Assembly: GCA_050084985.1 (NCBI GenBank)
Contig: JBITNC010000001.1
Coordinates: 2,170,001 to 2,234,000 of the forward strand
Length of the DNA: 64,000 nt
DNA from: Nageia nagi
Lineage: Eukaryota > Pinophyta
Reading direction: 5' to 3'
The notes under the pieces are model-generated. The model ran no database searches, was not told the origin of the DNA, and saw only the letters and a program-made list of their open reading frames with translations. The stretch's first letter is position 1. Each line of letters starts with the position of its first letter. Made by a program: the position numbers and the translations under genes. Shown here piece by piece: positions 1 through 11,029 of the stretch.

Positions 1-620
1 ATGCTATATATATTAAAGTTAAATTTTAAAATTAAAAAAAAGGGGGGAACTAGGGAGACATAAGGGAATAATAATAAAAAAATAAAAAGAAAGTGCCTAT
101 GGAAAATAAAAGATGAGGCTTTGACATTAGAAAGGGATGAGAAATAAATAAATATTTTAATAACCCTTTTGGGCACCCACATTGCAGAAGGCAAAATAAA
201 TAAAAAAAACGTTTGTCATCTTGAAGGGATAACATTTTCATGAGCTTTTAAGAATTGATTTTTCTAAAGAAAGGGAAGAAAAAAAGCGCATGTTTCCAAA
301 TAGATAAATAATGTCTTCTTCAAACCTTGCGCTCAAATCCAATACCCCCTTTCATTAACGCATATTTCCAAATAGACAAAAATATGTCCCCCTTGAAAAA
401 TGCACTCAACTTCAGCGAAGTCAATATCATGCCATGGGGGATATGCAATTCATAGCTACAACAAGAACACATGCAACCATTGTCGTGTAGTACTAGGAAT
501 GAGGGTTGCAAATATTTTAATAGCGTGAGAGACTTTTATTGCATATTTTTCTACGAGGAGTCAATATATATGTAGTGTTCACCTGCTTAGCCACACAGAG
601 GGATGCACACTGATTCTATC
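1..620 (+). repeat. PPR-derived dispersed repeat, copy 1
   Basis: The first bases and the stretch around 170-220 match 39467-39510 and 39915-39960 in the same order and orientation, so this is one of two copies of a dispersed repeat. At 433-460 the + strand reads HGGYAIHSY in an open triplet frame. That resembles the GGYAxHGYG core of pentatricopeptide-repeat (PPR) genes of the E/DYW type, which bind organelle RNA. No continuous reading frame remains, so this is a degenerate fragment. The copy is probably cut off by the window edge. The PPR call rests on one short motif plus the better preserved second copy. Confidence 0.45.
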
Positions 621-1657
621 TTTGTTAAGATGCCTAAAATGTTCTTGTGGGGGTTATGCACACGTCGAAGACTCCCTAGAAGTGGATCTCTATCTTTGTG
701 ATGGTTACGATTTCCCTGAGAGACATGTAAGCTAAATGAAGAAGAATGAATGAGTCTTGGGAGTTATTTCGCTGGCTGCAAGTGCGATTCATGACTATGA
801 TAGCTGTGGGGTTTTATGGAGATTATGTAAAGGCAGTTAGTTGGAGCACATAATGCAAAGCTGCATCAACAAACAATGCCACTTTGAAAGACACCTGCAA
901 ATAGCCGAATCGAGTGACTGAATTAAGAAATTTACACATGGAATGTCGTTGTTTCAAGCTACCAAGGATGTGATTGTCACAGACAAGGGTTGGCAAAATA
1001 TTAATAAGCTTGGCATGAAGGTATCTATAGTCATGACATCGATCAAATAATCAATGGTGGGCTTCATCTGTTAATAGATGTTGATCACAAGCACAAGAGT
1101 ATAGTGACCGTGATCTTCCACGACTTGGTTGTTTCTATTCCGCAACTCTGACACATAATGTATTGGAGGTGATGTCTACAGAATAAACCACGACTATCAT
1201 GAAGAATAAAAGTTGGTGTCATAGTGATACAACATCTGGTGGGATCCATATGATAGTTTGTTCAGCAAGAGTTCTCCAGTTGGTCAATGTTTCAATTCAT
1301 TGGGAAGCCAATGATTATTCATTAGGAGTGCTGGTTTGGTGGGCGTGAGTAGGAAATACTTGTGGAACATGCACTACTCTAATTGCTGTGTGATGAATCA
1401 TTATACATGCATCGTTGATTGTATTAGCCGTGTGGACTATGTTGAGGAAGCTTTGGTCTCCATTGCGAAGACACCCTTTTGTAGTGGATTGAAGTAGACA
1501 AAGGCGTACATGGTTTTTGTAGAAGACATAGTACACCTAGACCTATTGAAAGTTAAAGATAGAGTCAAGATAAGGGGCGAAATTCAAGTGGATAGTAGCA
1601 AAAACATTGTTGATGGAGGACTTGTTATTTTTTTTAAGACTAGTTTTTGTCTCACCT
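621..1657. other. non-coding, degenerate repeat sequence
   Basis: I see no gene here. About 715-790 resembles 40635-40705, where the second PPR-derived copy carries the same block, so this is probably more of the same decayed repeat. The last 40 bases before 1658 resemble those before 41742, which is the sequence abutting the other family G LTR. That suggests both stretches are internal sequence of the same kind of element. Confidence 0.4.
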
Positions 1658-3860
1658 AGTGATGGATAAGTTTTTACTCCCACAAGTGTGAAATAAACTT
1701 TTTCTTTTTATATCATTTTAGTCGTATTTCATTTTATTAGTATTTTATTTTAGTAAATTTCATTTAGATTAGTTGAATTTCAATAAATTTGCACAAACTT
1801 TTTAGGTGAATTATGGTAATAATAGATTAGGGTTTTGAAAGCTATAAATACCTCAAGGGAGCTTATTTGTAGGGGGGGAGGATGATCATTTACTCAAGAA
1901 GGGAGCTATTATGAAATTTGCTAAAACTTTAATACTCTGTTGTATGTGAATATGGTGCATGACTTAAAACAAATCAAGGCTTGCTTCACTTAATGGGATT
2001 GTGAATTTGATGTAAAGATCCACTTACAAAATCAAGTGTAAAATGCTCAAACAACACAATTAAACCTCAACGTGTAAACTAGGGCATCCAAATTAAGCAT
2101 AAACTACACAAGATTGCCAATGACTGGCAAAGACTAGCAAAGATCAATTATTACAAGCTCACAATGCCAACGTTGGCTTATACATGCATGAATGAATAAT
2201 CAAACCGTAATGCTGCAATAGTAAAGCATACACAGGACAAATACGACGATCCAATGCTTAACGACTGTATAAATGATAAGCAATGAGCAATAATACAATA
2301 CCGAGCCCCCAGGGCTGGACGTTGGCCTCCAAGGAGCCAACTAGGGCATAATTGATGTCTGTCACTGCTCAACGGATGGATGGTTAATGGGACAGTCTTG
2401 CTCCCTCAAAACTTGAATCCTCTCCATTGAAGGAGCCCTCCTCAAACCTTGGAAACCATTGAAGATAGAAGTTCAACCTTGGACTACCATTGGGTGGGTT
2501 AGGGTGCTGCACCAAAGCCGTAGACTGACAGGATGCCTTAGCTTGCTAATCCTCCTAGATGCTGCACCTAGGGGTTCACTTAGCGCTGTGCTAAGACTCT
2601 TGTCCTTTGGATGGTATTAAATATAATAATAATCAAGTGTATCCAACTACGGGGCTCCAATGCCTTTTATAACACATCACTGGATCTGGATTGCACCTAG
2701 GAGTCATCACCTGGCTCCCATAATCCAATGTTAGCCTCCTGGAGGCCCAAGATGCCCAATGTGGGTGCCTAGGGGTCAAGCATGCCCAACGTGGTACCCA
2801 AGAGAAATTAATGCCAACGTGGGGGTCTGGAGTGCCACACATGCCTAATGTGGTTCTAGGGGTCATGCATGGGTGCTGAGGTGTCATAATGGGCCAACAT
2901 AGGGGTCTAGGAGTCTCCCCAACGTTGGTGCGTGTGTACAAGTGCTCATCCATCCAATTAAGTGCTAAATAGACCTTGGGATTCCCACAATAATGTATCA
3001 AGATCTCCAAGTACATTAAAACACCTAATCTACACTTGGGAGGGAGACGTTCCACTTGGGTTCACAATGGGGTCCATTGACCCATTAGGTCTTCCATCCC
3101 AAGTCCTAACTTAAAAGCACAATTAAATAATAAAATATAATACAAAGGGGAATCTGTTGGATTCAATAATCAATTACAATTATGCAAGGGGGACATCACA
3201 TTTGAGTACTTGTACTTAGTGTTTACTTGTGGTTGTTATACGACTTGTGTGCATTTCTCGCAAGTGTTTGCTTGTTAAAAAGTTGAATGAATATCGTATA
3301 AAATTGTGTGATTGCCATTTGATAAACATTGTCCACTCTTTCGCATGGAAATGGATATATGTTAGTGAAGTTTTTTATATGTCGTTTGGTTTGATGCACT
3401 GCTCATGTTGCTGCACTTGGTAACATTGCTATAGGCTCTATCTTGCTTTAAGCACATTATAATAAACTTGGAGAGAAGGTGATCTAACCATTGATCCATT
3501 GGTGAACTTGTCTCTGAATGAACTCACCTCGTATGCCATCATCCCCACTTTGCATTTCTTTTTACATTTACTTTGTTATTTTTCCTTTTCTACTATCAAA
3601 AATCTATCCTTTCAATCAGTATAAGACAACTCCAAGGCCTATAGTAAAGGTGGTTAGCAGTTGCTATCTCTATCCTCTCATTGAACATTCCAAGTATAGC
3701 TACCATCACCACTACAAACGAGACTTTAAGATATTAGAAACCTTGGGGTAACCAGTCCTTGCAAGTGGAGGTTAATAATGCAACCTCGACCACATGTTGG
3801 ATGCCTTTCCATTTATCACCTTAGGTGGTCTTTGTAAGAGGATGGAAAAACATCCCAACA
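1658..3860 (+). mobile_element. LTR of family G, split by a nested solo LTR
   Basis: This LTR runs 1658-2010 and 3206-3860, about 1008 bp once the nested insert is removed. The copies at 41742-43969 (1043 bp after removing its own insert) and 13378-14425 (1048 bp) are the same family. It starts at a TGATGG block followed by a TTTTTACTCCCACAAG stretch and ends in CATCCCAACA. A TATA box (TATAAATA) lies at 1843-1850. The 3' part carries the family signature CCTTGGGGTAACCAG. Sequence upstream resembles that upstream of the 41742 copy, so this is probably a 3' LTR on the + strand. Confidence 0.65.
2011..3200. mobile_element. solo LTR of family A (copy a), TSD TTTGA
   Basis: This 1190-bp block starts TGTAAAG and ends ATCACA. 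It is flanked by the 5-bp direct repeat TTTGA at 2006-2010 and 3201-3205, and removing it restores an uninterrupted family G LTR. The same family occurs at 16098-17345, 17404-18641, 28006-37895 (split) and 42289-43468. With a TSD on both sides and no internal region, it is a solo LTR left by LTR-LTR recombination. The copy at 28006 borders a PBS on the minus strand, so in this orientation the family reads from the minus strand. It contains several degenerate CCAACGTGGGG words. Confidence 0.85.
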
Positions 3861-4079
3861 AAACTAGTGAAAATATTTGTTCTACTGAATTTGCTAAAGG
3901 AAACCGAGTTTTGGATGAACAAGAATTAATAAAAAGTAGAAATAAACATCTATTTAAAAGATTCAACATCTCTCAATATCCTAGAAAGAGAAGCCCTCTT
4001 GTTTGATATTCTTAGGTAAAGTAATGCATTTGATAATTTGATTTGTATGGTAGAATGTTGGAAATGAAATTGTTAGAAG
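3861..4079. other. non-coding intron sequence
   Basis: Short stretch between the family G LTR and the LINE fragment. A frame open to about 4006 runs through it, but its product matches nothing I recognise and codon use is not convincing. Confidence 0.3.
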
Positions 4080-5066
4080 AGCTAGTGTGCATGAAGCTTA
4101 GTGCTATAGGATAGGCTGGATTCAAGAGTGATTACCAAACTATTGAGTACATCTTTACCCCTCGAGCTATCATTGAGGAGGCTCGCTTGTGGTTCTCCTA
4201 AGGTTTTTTGCTGCTTTTTCGACTTTAGAAAGGATTTTCACTCTAATCTGAGATTTCTGCCCCTCTAACAACTTCATGACATTGGTATCTTTGATTATCT
4301 TGCCCTAGCCATCACGAGCCTATATGAGACAGCTGTTGGTGAATTCCATACTCCTCATGGCCTCTCTAACTCTATCTAGACGAGCTTGAAGATTTCCATT
4401 AGCACTATATTTATGTAGATGACGGTTGTTTTCTTCATCATGTGCTGATCACTATTTTACGGACAATGTGATTCTTGTCTCTCACTCTGATGTTGATTTA
4501 CAAAGACAGTTGGATGCTCTTGCTTATTTTTGTGATATCCGACAACTTGTAGTTTACCTTAACAAAATGAAGTTTGTTATTTTTAACACTTCCAAAGATG
4601 TTGGTTTAGATTTTTATTTTTTCTACAATGGGGAGCTTGTGGAGATCATCACTTCCTACGCTTACATTACGGTTCAATTTTTTGGACCTTCCTTCAGTTT
4701 GAGACCCACCTCTTAGTTGCATCTTTGCAAGGGTCTTCCTTCCCTCTCTGTCTTGAAATGCCAATGTTTTCAGATTCACATTCAAGATGTCCCATCAAAG
4801 ATGTATGTCTTCAATGCTATCATTTGACCCACTACCACCTATGGATCCAAGGTTTGGATGCCCACGATCCATTGATTGGGTTTTCTTTGAGCAGGTTCAA
4901 ACATTGATGCTTTAGTGTTCGATCCATTGTAAACTGATGGTTCCACAGTGAATTGTCCAGGATGAGTTCAGTGCTTTGCAGCTTTGCCTTGATTGCATCC
5001 ATAAGATCATCCTCTATATTTATTATTCGGACTCAGATCTATGAGGTTCTCTGCCTTTGGTCATGC
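4080..5066 (+). pseudogene. LINE (non-LTR) reverse-transcriptase fragment, dead
   Basis: Translated in shifting frames, the + strand gives the order of a LINE reverse transcriptase: a finger-domain GFKSDYQTIEYIF-like piece near 4114-4155, then RAIIEEAR, then FFDFRKDF near 4215-4240. The palm motif F-T-D-N-V-I-L follows at 4456-4476, then DLQRQLDALAYFCDIRQL and a TYGSKVW-like thumb piece near 4845. The catalytic pair normally read as xxDD is DN here, so the second aspartate is lost, and several frameshifts and stops are present. The fragment lacks endonuclease and 5' parts, as expected for a 5'-truncated LINE. It ends about 100 bp before the NEDD1 exon at 5167. Confidence 0.75.
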
Positions 5067-5166
5067 GAATTATCTGTTTCTAGCACACTCTTACCTAGCT
5101 TTGCGATTATATAACTAATGAAGCAATCTTGAGGTATATAATAAATCTATCTTTTGGATTTTGCAG

Positions 5167-5424
5167 GAATCAATAGAGGGAATTTGTTTCAGTAAGGGCT
5201 CAAGATATCTCTGTTCTGGTGGAACAGGAAAAGTTGTAAGGGTTTGGGATTTGCAGCGCAAAAGATGCATCAAATGGCTGAGAGGACACACGGATACAAT
5301 TACTGGCTTAACATATAACTGTAAAGATGAATATTTAGCTTCTATCAGTGTCAATGGAAATCTGCTTCTTCATAATCTTGCTTCTGCAACAAGAGCTACA
5401 GACCTTAAAGATCCACATGAACAG
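5167..5424 (+). CDS. NEDD1: NEDD1, internal exon (WD40 repeats)
   Basis: This exon encodes 86 residues of the beta-propeller of NEDD1. NEDD1 is the WD40 protein that anchors gamma-tubulin ring complexes to microtubules, spindles and, in plants, the phragmoplast. The frame opens [19 protein letters not shown] and contains [20 protein letters not shown] and [20 protein letters not shown], which are two WD repeats with the expected WD and GH positions. These match what I know of plant NEDD1 almost residue for residue. The splice acceptor is TTTTGCAG and the donor is GTGTGC, giving phase 0 at both ends. The start codon and first exons are not in the window. Frame, spacing and exon order all agree with the next four exons. 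Confidence 0.93.
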
Positions 5425-5658
5425 GTGTGCATAACTTCTCTGTTTAATAATGTAATGAATAAATTGTTATGAGAACATATTTATAATCATTGAGTTGATT
5501 AAGGATTTTAAATAGTCCCATGGATAACTATTTGTATTCTCATCTACTTATATTGCTTCTTGGACTTTTCTTTTTTTCTATTATGATTGAGATGAGTAGA
5601 ACATATGACTGACTTGTAAGACTTTCATATATGAATCTTTTTCCTGTTGTGACATAAG

Positions 5659-5763
5659 GTTCTAAGGGTGCTTGATTATTCTCGAACAAGCAGGCATCTG
5701 ATAGTGACAGCTGGAGATGATGGGTCAGTACATCTTTGGGATACAACTGGTCACTGTCCAAAG
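5659..5763 (+). CDS. NEDD1: NEDD1, internal exon (WD40 repeat)
   Basis: This 35-codon exon begins [19 protein letters not shown] and continues [16 protein letters not shown], a complete WD repeat ending in LWD. It follows the previous exon after a 234-bp intron. The donor GTAATA is standard. The acceptor context CATAAG is weak because A, rather than C or T, precedes the AG, but the phase-0 join and the continuity with known plant NEDD1 support it. Confidence 0.92.
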
Positions 5764-6513
5764 GTAATATATGTGGTTCTTACTTTTATGCTATTGTGTT
5801 AGTATTTTTGGTTCGTTAAGTTCTCTTCTGAAATGCCAATTGTTTTTAAATACATACTCTTGTGCTGTTAAGGTAACTTCTACCTATCCAATCCAAGTTG
5901 GTGTAGGATTTATTAATTATTTCATCCGATTGTGTTTTATTGTACATCAAGAAAGATTGAATACTAAAATACATCATTTTATTATAGTAGCATCATGGTT
6001 CTTGGTCCTTGAATTGCAATTAATTGTTTTCATGCAACCCTATGATTCGATCAACGTTATTTTAAAAAATGTGAGTCATTCTTGTAAGCTTTCTTTTATT
6101 ATGGTGATACATAACGTAGCTTGCAGTTTGGTCATATGATGGCACTCAAATGGTTTCTAACAAAAGATTCAACTTCGAAAAACATGTTTATCAATACAGA
6201 TATGTCCTTTAAAATATCCTTGAATTCTGCCAGATTGTTTGGCAGTTCAAACCATTATTTATTCATCGTTGAGAGGAATCCATTTACTCTATCGTGCCTG
6301 TATGTTTTTTTGTATTTGATGATCACTCTTACATTTTATGCGGGATATCATTTACGTTAAGTGATTTTAAAGTTCATTCCATTTATCCTATAATGTATCT
6401 TTCAGCAATGCTTACATGTATGAGGTTTAGATTTTATGTTATCGAATGTTGTAGTCTGTAAAATAAAACAAAGAGAGAAGTATCATAACCTATATTATTT
6501 GTTTTCATGCCAG

Positions 6514-6579
6514 GTTTCATGGACCAAACAACATTCTGCACCCACTACTGGTGTCTGCTTTTTCCCTAATAACGATAAG
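6514..6579 (+). CDS. NEDD1: NEDD1, short internal exon (WD40 repeat)
   Basis: This 22-codon exon reads VSWTKQHSAPTTGVCFFPN then NDK, the first half of a WD repeat. It is bounded by the acceptor TGCCAG and donor GTGTGC and lies 750 bp after the previous exon. It is too short to be found by ORF length alone. I place it by its match to the QHSAPT-GVCF stretch of plant NEDD1 and by phase-0 junctions. Confidence 0.9.
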
Positions 6580-6901
6580 GTGTGCAACCTAGGACATGCT
6601 TTTGAAATTTTTGAATGACATCATTGACTTTAGATCTTTAGGAATGATGTTGACATGTTTCTATTGGCAAGGAGAGAACAATGAAGAATGATTTAGCCTC
6701 TTTTCTTCTGCCATATATTTTGAGTTTCTCTTACTCAACATAGCTACTAATGAACAGCTATTATCGATCTCATGTCTAACACTTTATATATAACAAATTC
6801 AGTTCGAGGGACATGTTGGCAATTACAAAGATTTCTGTTTTTTTCATTTTTGAAAATTTCATTGATCATATATTAATGCCCTTTTGAAGTTTTCAATGCA
6901 G

Positions 6902-7123
6902 ATGATTATCAGTGTTGGCCTGGATAAAAAACTCCACATTTTGGATCGAGCATTTAAAAAGCCAGTGCATTCAATTGCATGTGAAGCACCTTTCACTTCT
7001 CTGGCTGTTAAAGATGATGGCTTTATACTAGCTGCTGGAACAAACAATGGTCGTGTTATGTTCTATGATGTTCGTGGTAAACCGCATGCATGTACTATTC
7101 TCCATGCTTACGGTCCTCATGAG
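6902..7123 (+). CDS. NEDD1: NEDD1, internal exon (WD40 repeats)
   Basis: This 74-codon exon starts MIISVGLDKKLHILDRAFKK, includes APFTSLAVKDDGFILAAGT and NNGRVMFYDVRGKPHACTIL, and ends HAYGPHE. These are the last blades of the propeller, with the NGRV-FYD-RGKP signature of NEDD1. The leading methionine is internal, not a start. The acceptor is AATGCAG and the donor GTAGGG. The next exon of the gene lies 38.5 kb downstream. Confidence 0.92.
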
Positions 7124-7398
7124 GTAGGGTAATTTATGCATAATTTCATTTCTGAAAAGTTTTAAAGCCTCTTATTAGGTTTTCATAATTTAGGGACTCG
7201 TCAACTATGATACGCAAATCATATGAGCAGTTTGAATCTTAAATGTAAAAATGTTATATGTTTACACTATGAAATGTTGAATAGAAACGTGCAAAAGAGT
7301 TCTCAAATTCAACATTGACATAAATTTATTTTAAAATATGGTAATAGCTAATAATGTCAACTCATCATTTTATGTTTGAGCTACTTTTTAAAGCAGAA

Positions 7399-7616
7399 GG
7401 CTATCCTCCCTTCAAATTCAACATAAACCCTGGTTGTTTATGCACTTTGAATTGTGTACAGATTCGACTGAAAATTGGTACTGGGTGCTTGAATATGACT
7501 GATTTTGGCCCTGATTTGTCAATCATGTCTGATTTTCGCTGATTTGAGGGAAAATTGAACTGGGGTTAGAGCATAAACGTTGGGCGTTTATAGACAAATT
7601 TGGAGGGAGGATAGCC
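7399..7616. mobile_element. MITE-like foldback element, about 218 bp
   Basis: The ends are inverted repeats about 47 bp long. GGCTATCCTCCCTTCAAATT at 7399-7418 is mirrored on the other strand by GGCTATCCTCCCTCCAAATT ending at 7616. Similarity continues through TATAAAC-like and GTTTATGC-like words to about 7445 and 7570. The arms are roughly three-quarters identical. There is no ORF, as expected for a non-autonomous DNA transposon. The flanks hold TTTTTA on both sides a few bases out, but an exact target duplication is not clear, so the superfamily cannot be assigned. Confidence 0.6.
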
Positions 7617-9680
7617 GCGTCCCTTTTTAAATATTAAGTTACATAATTTTCACGTGGTGATTTTACTAAAGTAGTGAACTTTTACTAAGGCATCGCAGAT
7701 CATGCCTGTTTAAATTGTTTTGAACAGCCTTATATGTCTGTTGCATGTACAAATGAAAAATGGATTGATACCCTGACTAATTCAAGAAATGATTTACATC
7801 TTACATGATGTGTTGCTTGAGCTGTAAAAATTCCTCTAAGCATCAAACGGCGTAAAAAAAATGAATCAAAAGATTCAGAGAGGAAGAAAGGCATTGAGGA
7901 AACACAAAAGAATGGAAAAACAATACAACTTAGGATATTAGGAATCAAACAGGAAAAAATATGGAGAGCAAATAGGCTAAAGATGTCTATTGTAGAATAG
8001 CCAAAGAGTGAAATAGAAGGATAACGAATGAATATATTGGCGCTTTTCTCAAGTTTAATACTTATATATATATTAAATGAACAGAAGCTGTATTTTTTTA
8101 ATTTTAATTTCTACTTATATTCATATATTTTTGGAATTATTTTTTAAGAAGCGGGTCATAAATAGGGGAAACGTGGATAGCAGCTTTAACAGAATAGGCC
8201 GTAGGCACAAAAAAATGGTGAAAAATCATTGTGGAAAGAAGCTACCAATATACAACTCAAGTTGCAAAGACAAAATGATCTGTTGCCTTGTGTAGTAGAT
8301 CAGGAGGTCCTACATGGTCAACTGTGTGATGGAATCAAATATTGAAAGGTAATACTAAATACTCAGTACACAAGATAATTTTATAGGAATAGGTGATAGG
8401 ATATTCATTAAAACAGAAGGCACAATTAGAGACTATGTTCCATGTTAATGCAACTTCAACATCCAACGCTTGTGGGTGGAGGTTCCCCTATCCTTGCTAT
8501 GGAGATGCACACACCCCATCTACACTGAGAGCAATGTTTCTCTTAGTAGAGAGTACTTAGATGTAGTTTCTATTGTTTAGGCAGTAACCATAAATTAGCA
8601 CGAGTCTTATTGCTTTTAGTGAAACCTCTTTATTGCTTTTACTGAAACTCTTTAGTTGTGTGTTCTCTATTCCAAAATCAATTAGAAGAACTCATGCTTC
8701 TATTGTCCACTTCTCATGGTATTTTTATATTTATAATTTAACTTTTTCTTGCGAATGTGATGATTTCATTTGATTTTCCACTTCTCATGATATTTATTTT
8801 TATATTTATGACTAAAGTTGGTTTGTTTTTGTCCAACTTACCAAACTTCGGCTATATGATGGTTCAACATTCAGCAATATGTGAATCCATTATACTGTAC
8901 TTGATCCCCTTGGTCACCAAGTTGATCAGCTCCTTTTTCCAGCTCATTCCAAGTGCCACAGGTACTAAATGTGTCTAGGACAGTACCATTCAGAAAGCTT
9001 GCAGGTATAGGTTGACATGGAGAAACCTAGCTTCACACATAGCTACTAGCATATCCTGACTTGGGAGACAGTTGCACATCGCTAGCTTTTTTTCTACCAC
9101 AAATGATCCCTCGATCTTCAAATTTTAGGAGAGACTCTTGGGAGACCTCACTTAGCCTTTCCAGTTCAGGACACTCTTTGTTGGAGGTGATCAAACCCAC
9201 TATTGACCCAATCACAATACTAGACAATGACACTCCCGTTCCATTGAGCTTTCATCGCCCATTGCATTGAGCTTTCATCTCCCATTGCATCGAGCTTATG
9301 AAAAACATTGAGGGTTGTCCATCTTTACCAAATATTCATCAACATTCTTTTTTTGTCGTTCTACTCTAGTTTGTATAGTTATTTTGCACTTATATTGATC
9401 CGTAGGGTCTTTAACCCTAACGCTTTCTCTTTTTCAATGGATTGTACTATTGAGTCCCATTTACTTGTGTTTGGTCACCCATGGACATTAATATATTTTC
9501 TATTTCTATAAGACATTTCAAGAACCTTAGGAAATAATGCATACTTACATGTATACATTTTTGCATGAAAACTCTATGTTAAATAAAGATTAAAATAATA
9601 TATAGATTGTTATAAATAAAATAAATTATTTTAGTATAGAAAAGTTATTTCTATGAAATATAATTTTTGTAGAAAATTTG

Positions 9681-9683
<3 letters not shown>
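7617..9683. other. ordinary intron sequence
   Basis: AT-rich sequence with no coding exon, repeat boundary or RNA gene that I can support. Short open frames occur (for example 8757-8978) but encode hydrophobic low-complexity products typical of chance. Confidence 0.4.

Positions 9684-9733
<50 letters not shown>
9684..9733. repeat. (TA)n microsatellite
   Basis: An uninterrupted run of about 25 TA dinucleotides, probably length-variable between individuals. Confidence 0.95.
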
Positions 9734-9736
<3 letters not shown>

Positions 9737-10179
9737 GACTATAGATAGATGGGTCTTTTAACATCCTTTAAACCCCTTAGTTTGTAGGACCTATCAAAGT
9801 TTGTCTAGAAGGAAATATATATTAATTAAGTATTTAAATGATTGTTTCGCATATAATTAAGCTGTATGATAAAATCGCCAAGCTTGTTATGGTTATGCTA
9901 TGTTCTCTCCTTTGTCTTAAAAAGAAAGGACCTGAAAATAAAGAGCAATAACATATGAATATAGATTTAGATCCTTCAAATTTAATTAACACCTACAACC
10001 TTGACAAAACAAGCTATCTATTTTTGAGCATGAACAAATGTTTTCCATCATACTACTCAAAGTTTCAAAGCAAGCTAAATGAAGGGTACATGAAATTACT
10101 GGTATCATGTCAAGTAAATCTCAAAAACCATTAAAGATGTTGAGTCACAAGCATGGTTGTACATCTGTGGACAACATTT
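9734..10179. other. ordinary intron sequence
   Basis: AT-rich sequence between the TA microsatellite and the inverted family G LTR. I see nothing specific in it. Confidence 0.35.
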
Positions 10180-10854
10180 TGTTGGGATCTTTTTCTTTCC
10201 ACTTACGAAGACCACCTAAGTGATAATTGGGAAAGGGCATCCAAAATGTGAGTGAGGTTGCGTTACTAACCTTCGCTTGAAAGGACTGGTTACCCCAAGT
10301 TTTCTAGCATCAGAAGATGTCTTATACGACTATGACAGTAGCTATACTTGGAACACTCAATGGAAGGATTGAGGTAGAAATGATTAACCACGTTCGTTGT
10401 GGGCACTGGAGTTGTTCTACCCTGATTGAAAGTATAGACTTTTGATGGTAAAGAAAGTAAAAATAGCAAAATAAAAGCAAATAAAAGTTTAAGAATGGGG
10501 ATGATGGCACACAAGGGGGTACATTTAATGACAAGACCATCGATGAACTAGGGGTTGGATCAATTTTCTAGCGGGTTTATTATGAAGTACGCCACTCACT
10601 TATCCCACCTTGCTACAAATGACTAAGTCCAAATTGAAACAAGTAGGAGCCTATAGCAATGTTGTGAAAGGAACAACGATACGACTAGCAGAGATTTCAC
10701 CAACATTCATTCATCTTCATGCAAAAGAGTGAGTAATGTTCATCAAATAGCAGTTACACAACTTCATAAAATATTCAACCATCTTTCTAACAAGCCTACA
10801 CTTGCTAGAAATGTACAACACAATCCCATTGATTGGAAACAAGTATAAATACTT
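10180..10854 (-). mobile_element. truncated LTR of family G, minus orientation
   Basis: It begins TGTTGGGATCTTTTTCTTTC, the reverse complement of the family G 3' end, and carries the signature as its complement near 10280-10310. It stays alignable in reverse to the 3206-3860 and 41742-42280 parts of other copies as far as about 10840. There it stops abruptly and meets a + oriented family G end. Its own 5' end and TATA region are missing. Confidence 0.6.
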
Positions 10855-11009
10855 TCATAGTCATATAAGAGATCTTATGGTGCTAGAAACCTTGGGGTAA
10901 CTAGTTCTTTCAATGGAGGTTAGTAATGCAACCTCACTCACATGTTGGATGCCCTTTCCCAATTATCATCTAGATGGTCTTCGTAAGTGGAAAGAAAAAC
11001 ATCTCAACA
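10855..11009 (+). mobile_element. 3' end of a family G-type LTR (5' LTR remnant)
   Basis: The + oriented LTR tail carries the signature AAACCTTGGGGTAACTAG and ends ATCTCAACA at 11009. A primer-binding site follows at 11014, so this is the remaining end of the 5' LTR of the element in 11010-15769. The rest of the LTR has been replaced by the inverted copy on its left. Together the two form an inverted repeat of about 150-165 bp per arm. Confidence 0.6.
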
Positions 11010-11013
11010 TAAT

Positions 11014-11028
11014 TGGCGCTAGAAGGAG
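11014..11028 (+). other. primer-binding site
   Basis: TGGCGCTAGAAGGAG lies 4 bp after the LTR end. Nearly the same word, TGGTGCTAGAAGGAGG, sits at the equivalent place in the minus-strand relative (61457-61442). TGG starting next to an LTR end is what a tRNA 3' CCA would prime. I do not assign the tRNA. Confidence 0.6.
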
Positions 11029-11029
11029 A

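Noticed and set aside
2633-3055. A 140-codon minus-strand ORF as a gene
   Set aside because: It lies wholly inside the family A solo LTR and consists of its repeated CCAACGTGGGG and CTAGGAGTC words.
1-5166. First NEDD1 exons in the window start
   Set aside because: No frame with the expected N-terminal WD repeat (for example the ISLWR-type motif) is visible before 5167; the sequence is repeat-derived.
6902-7132. ATG at 6902 as a translation start
   Set aside because: It is immediately preceded by a splice acceptor, and the sequence continues the WD40 propeller from the previous exon.
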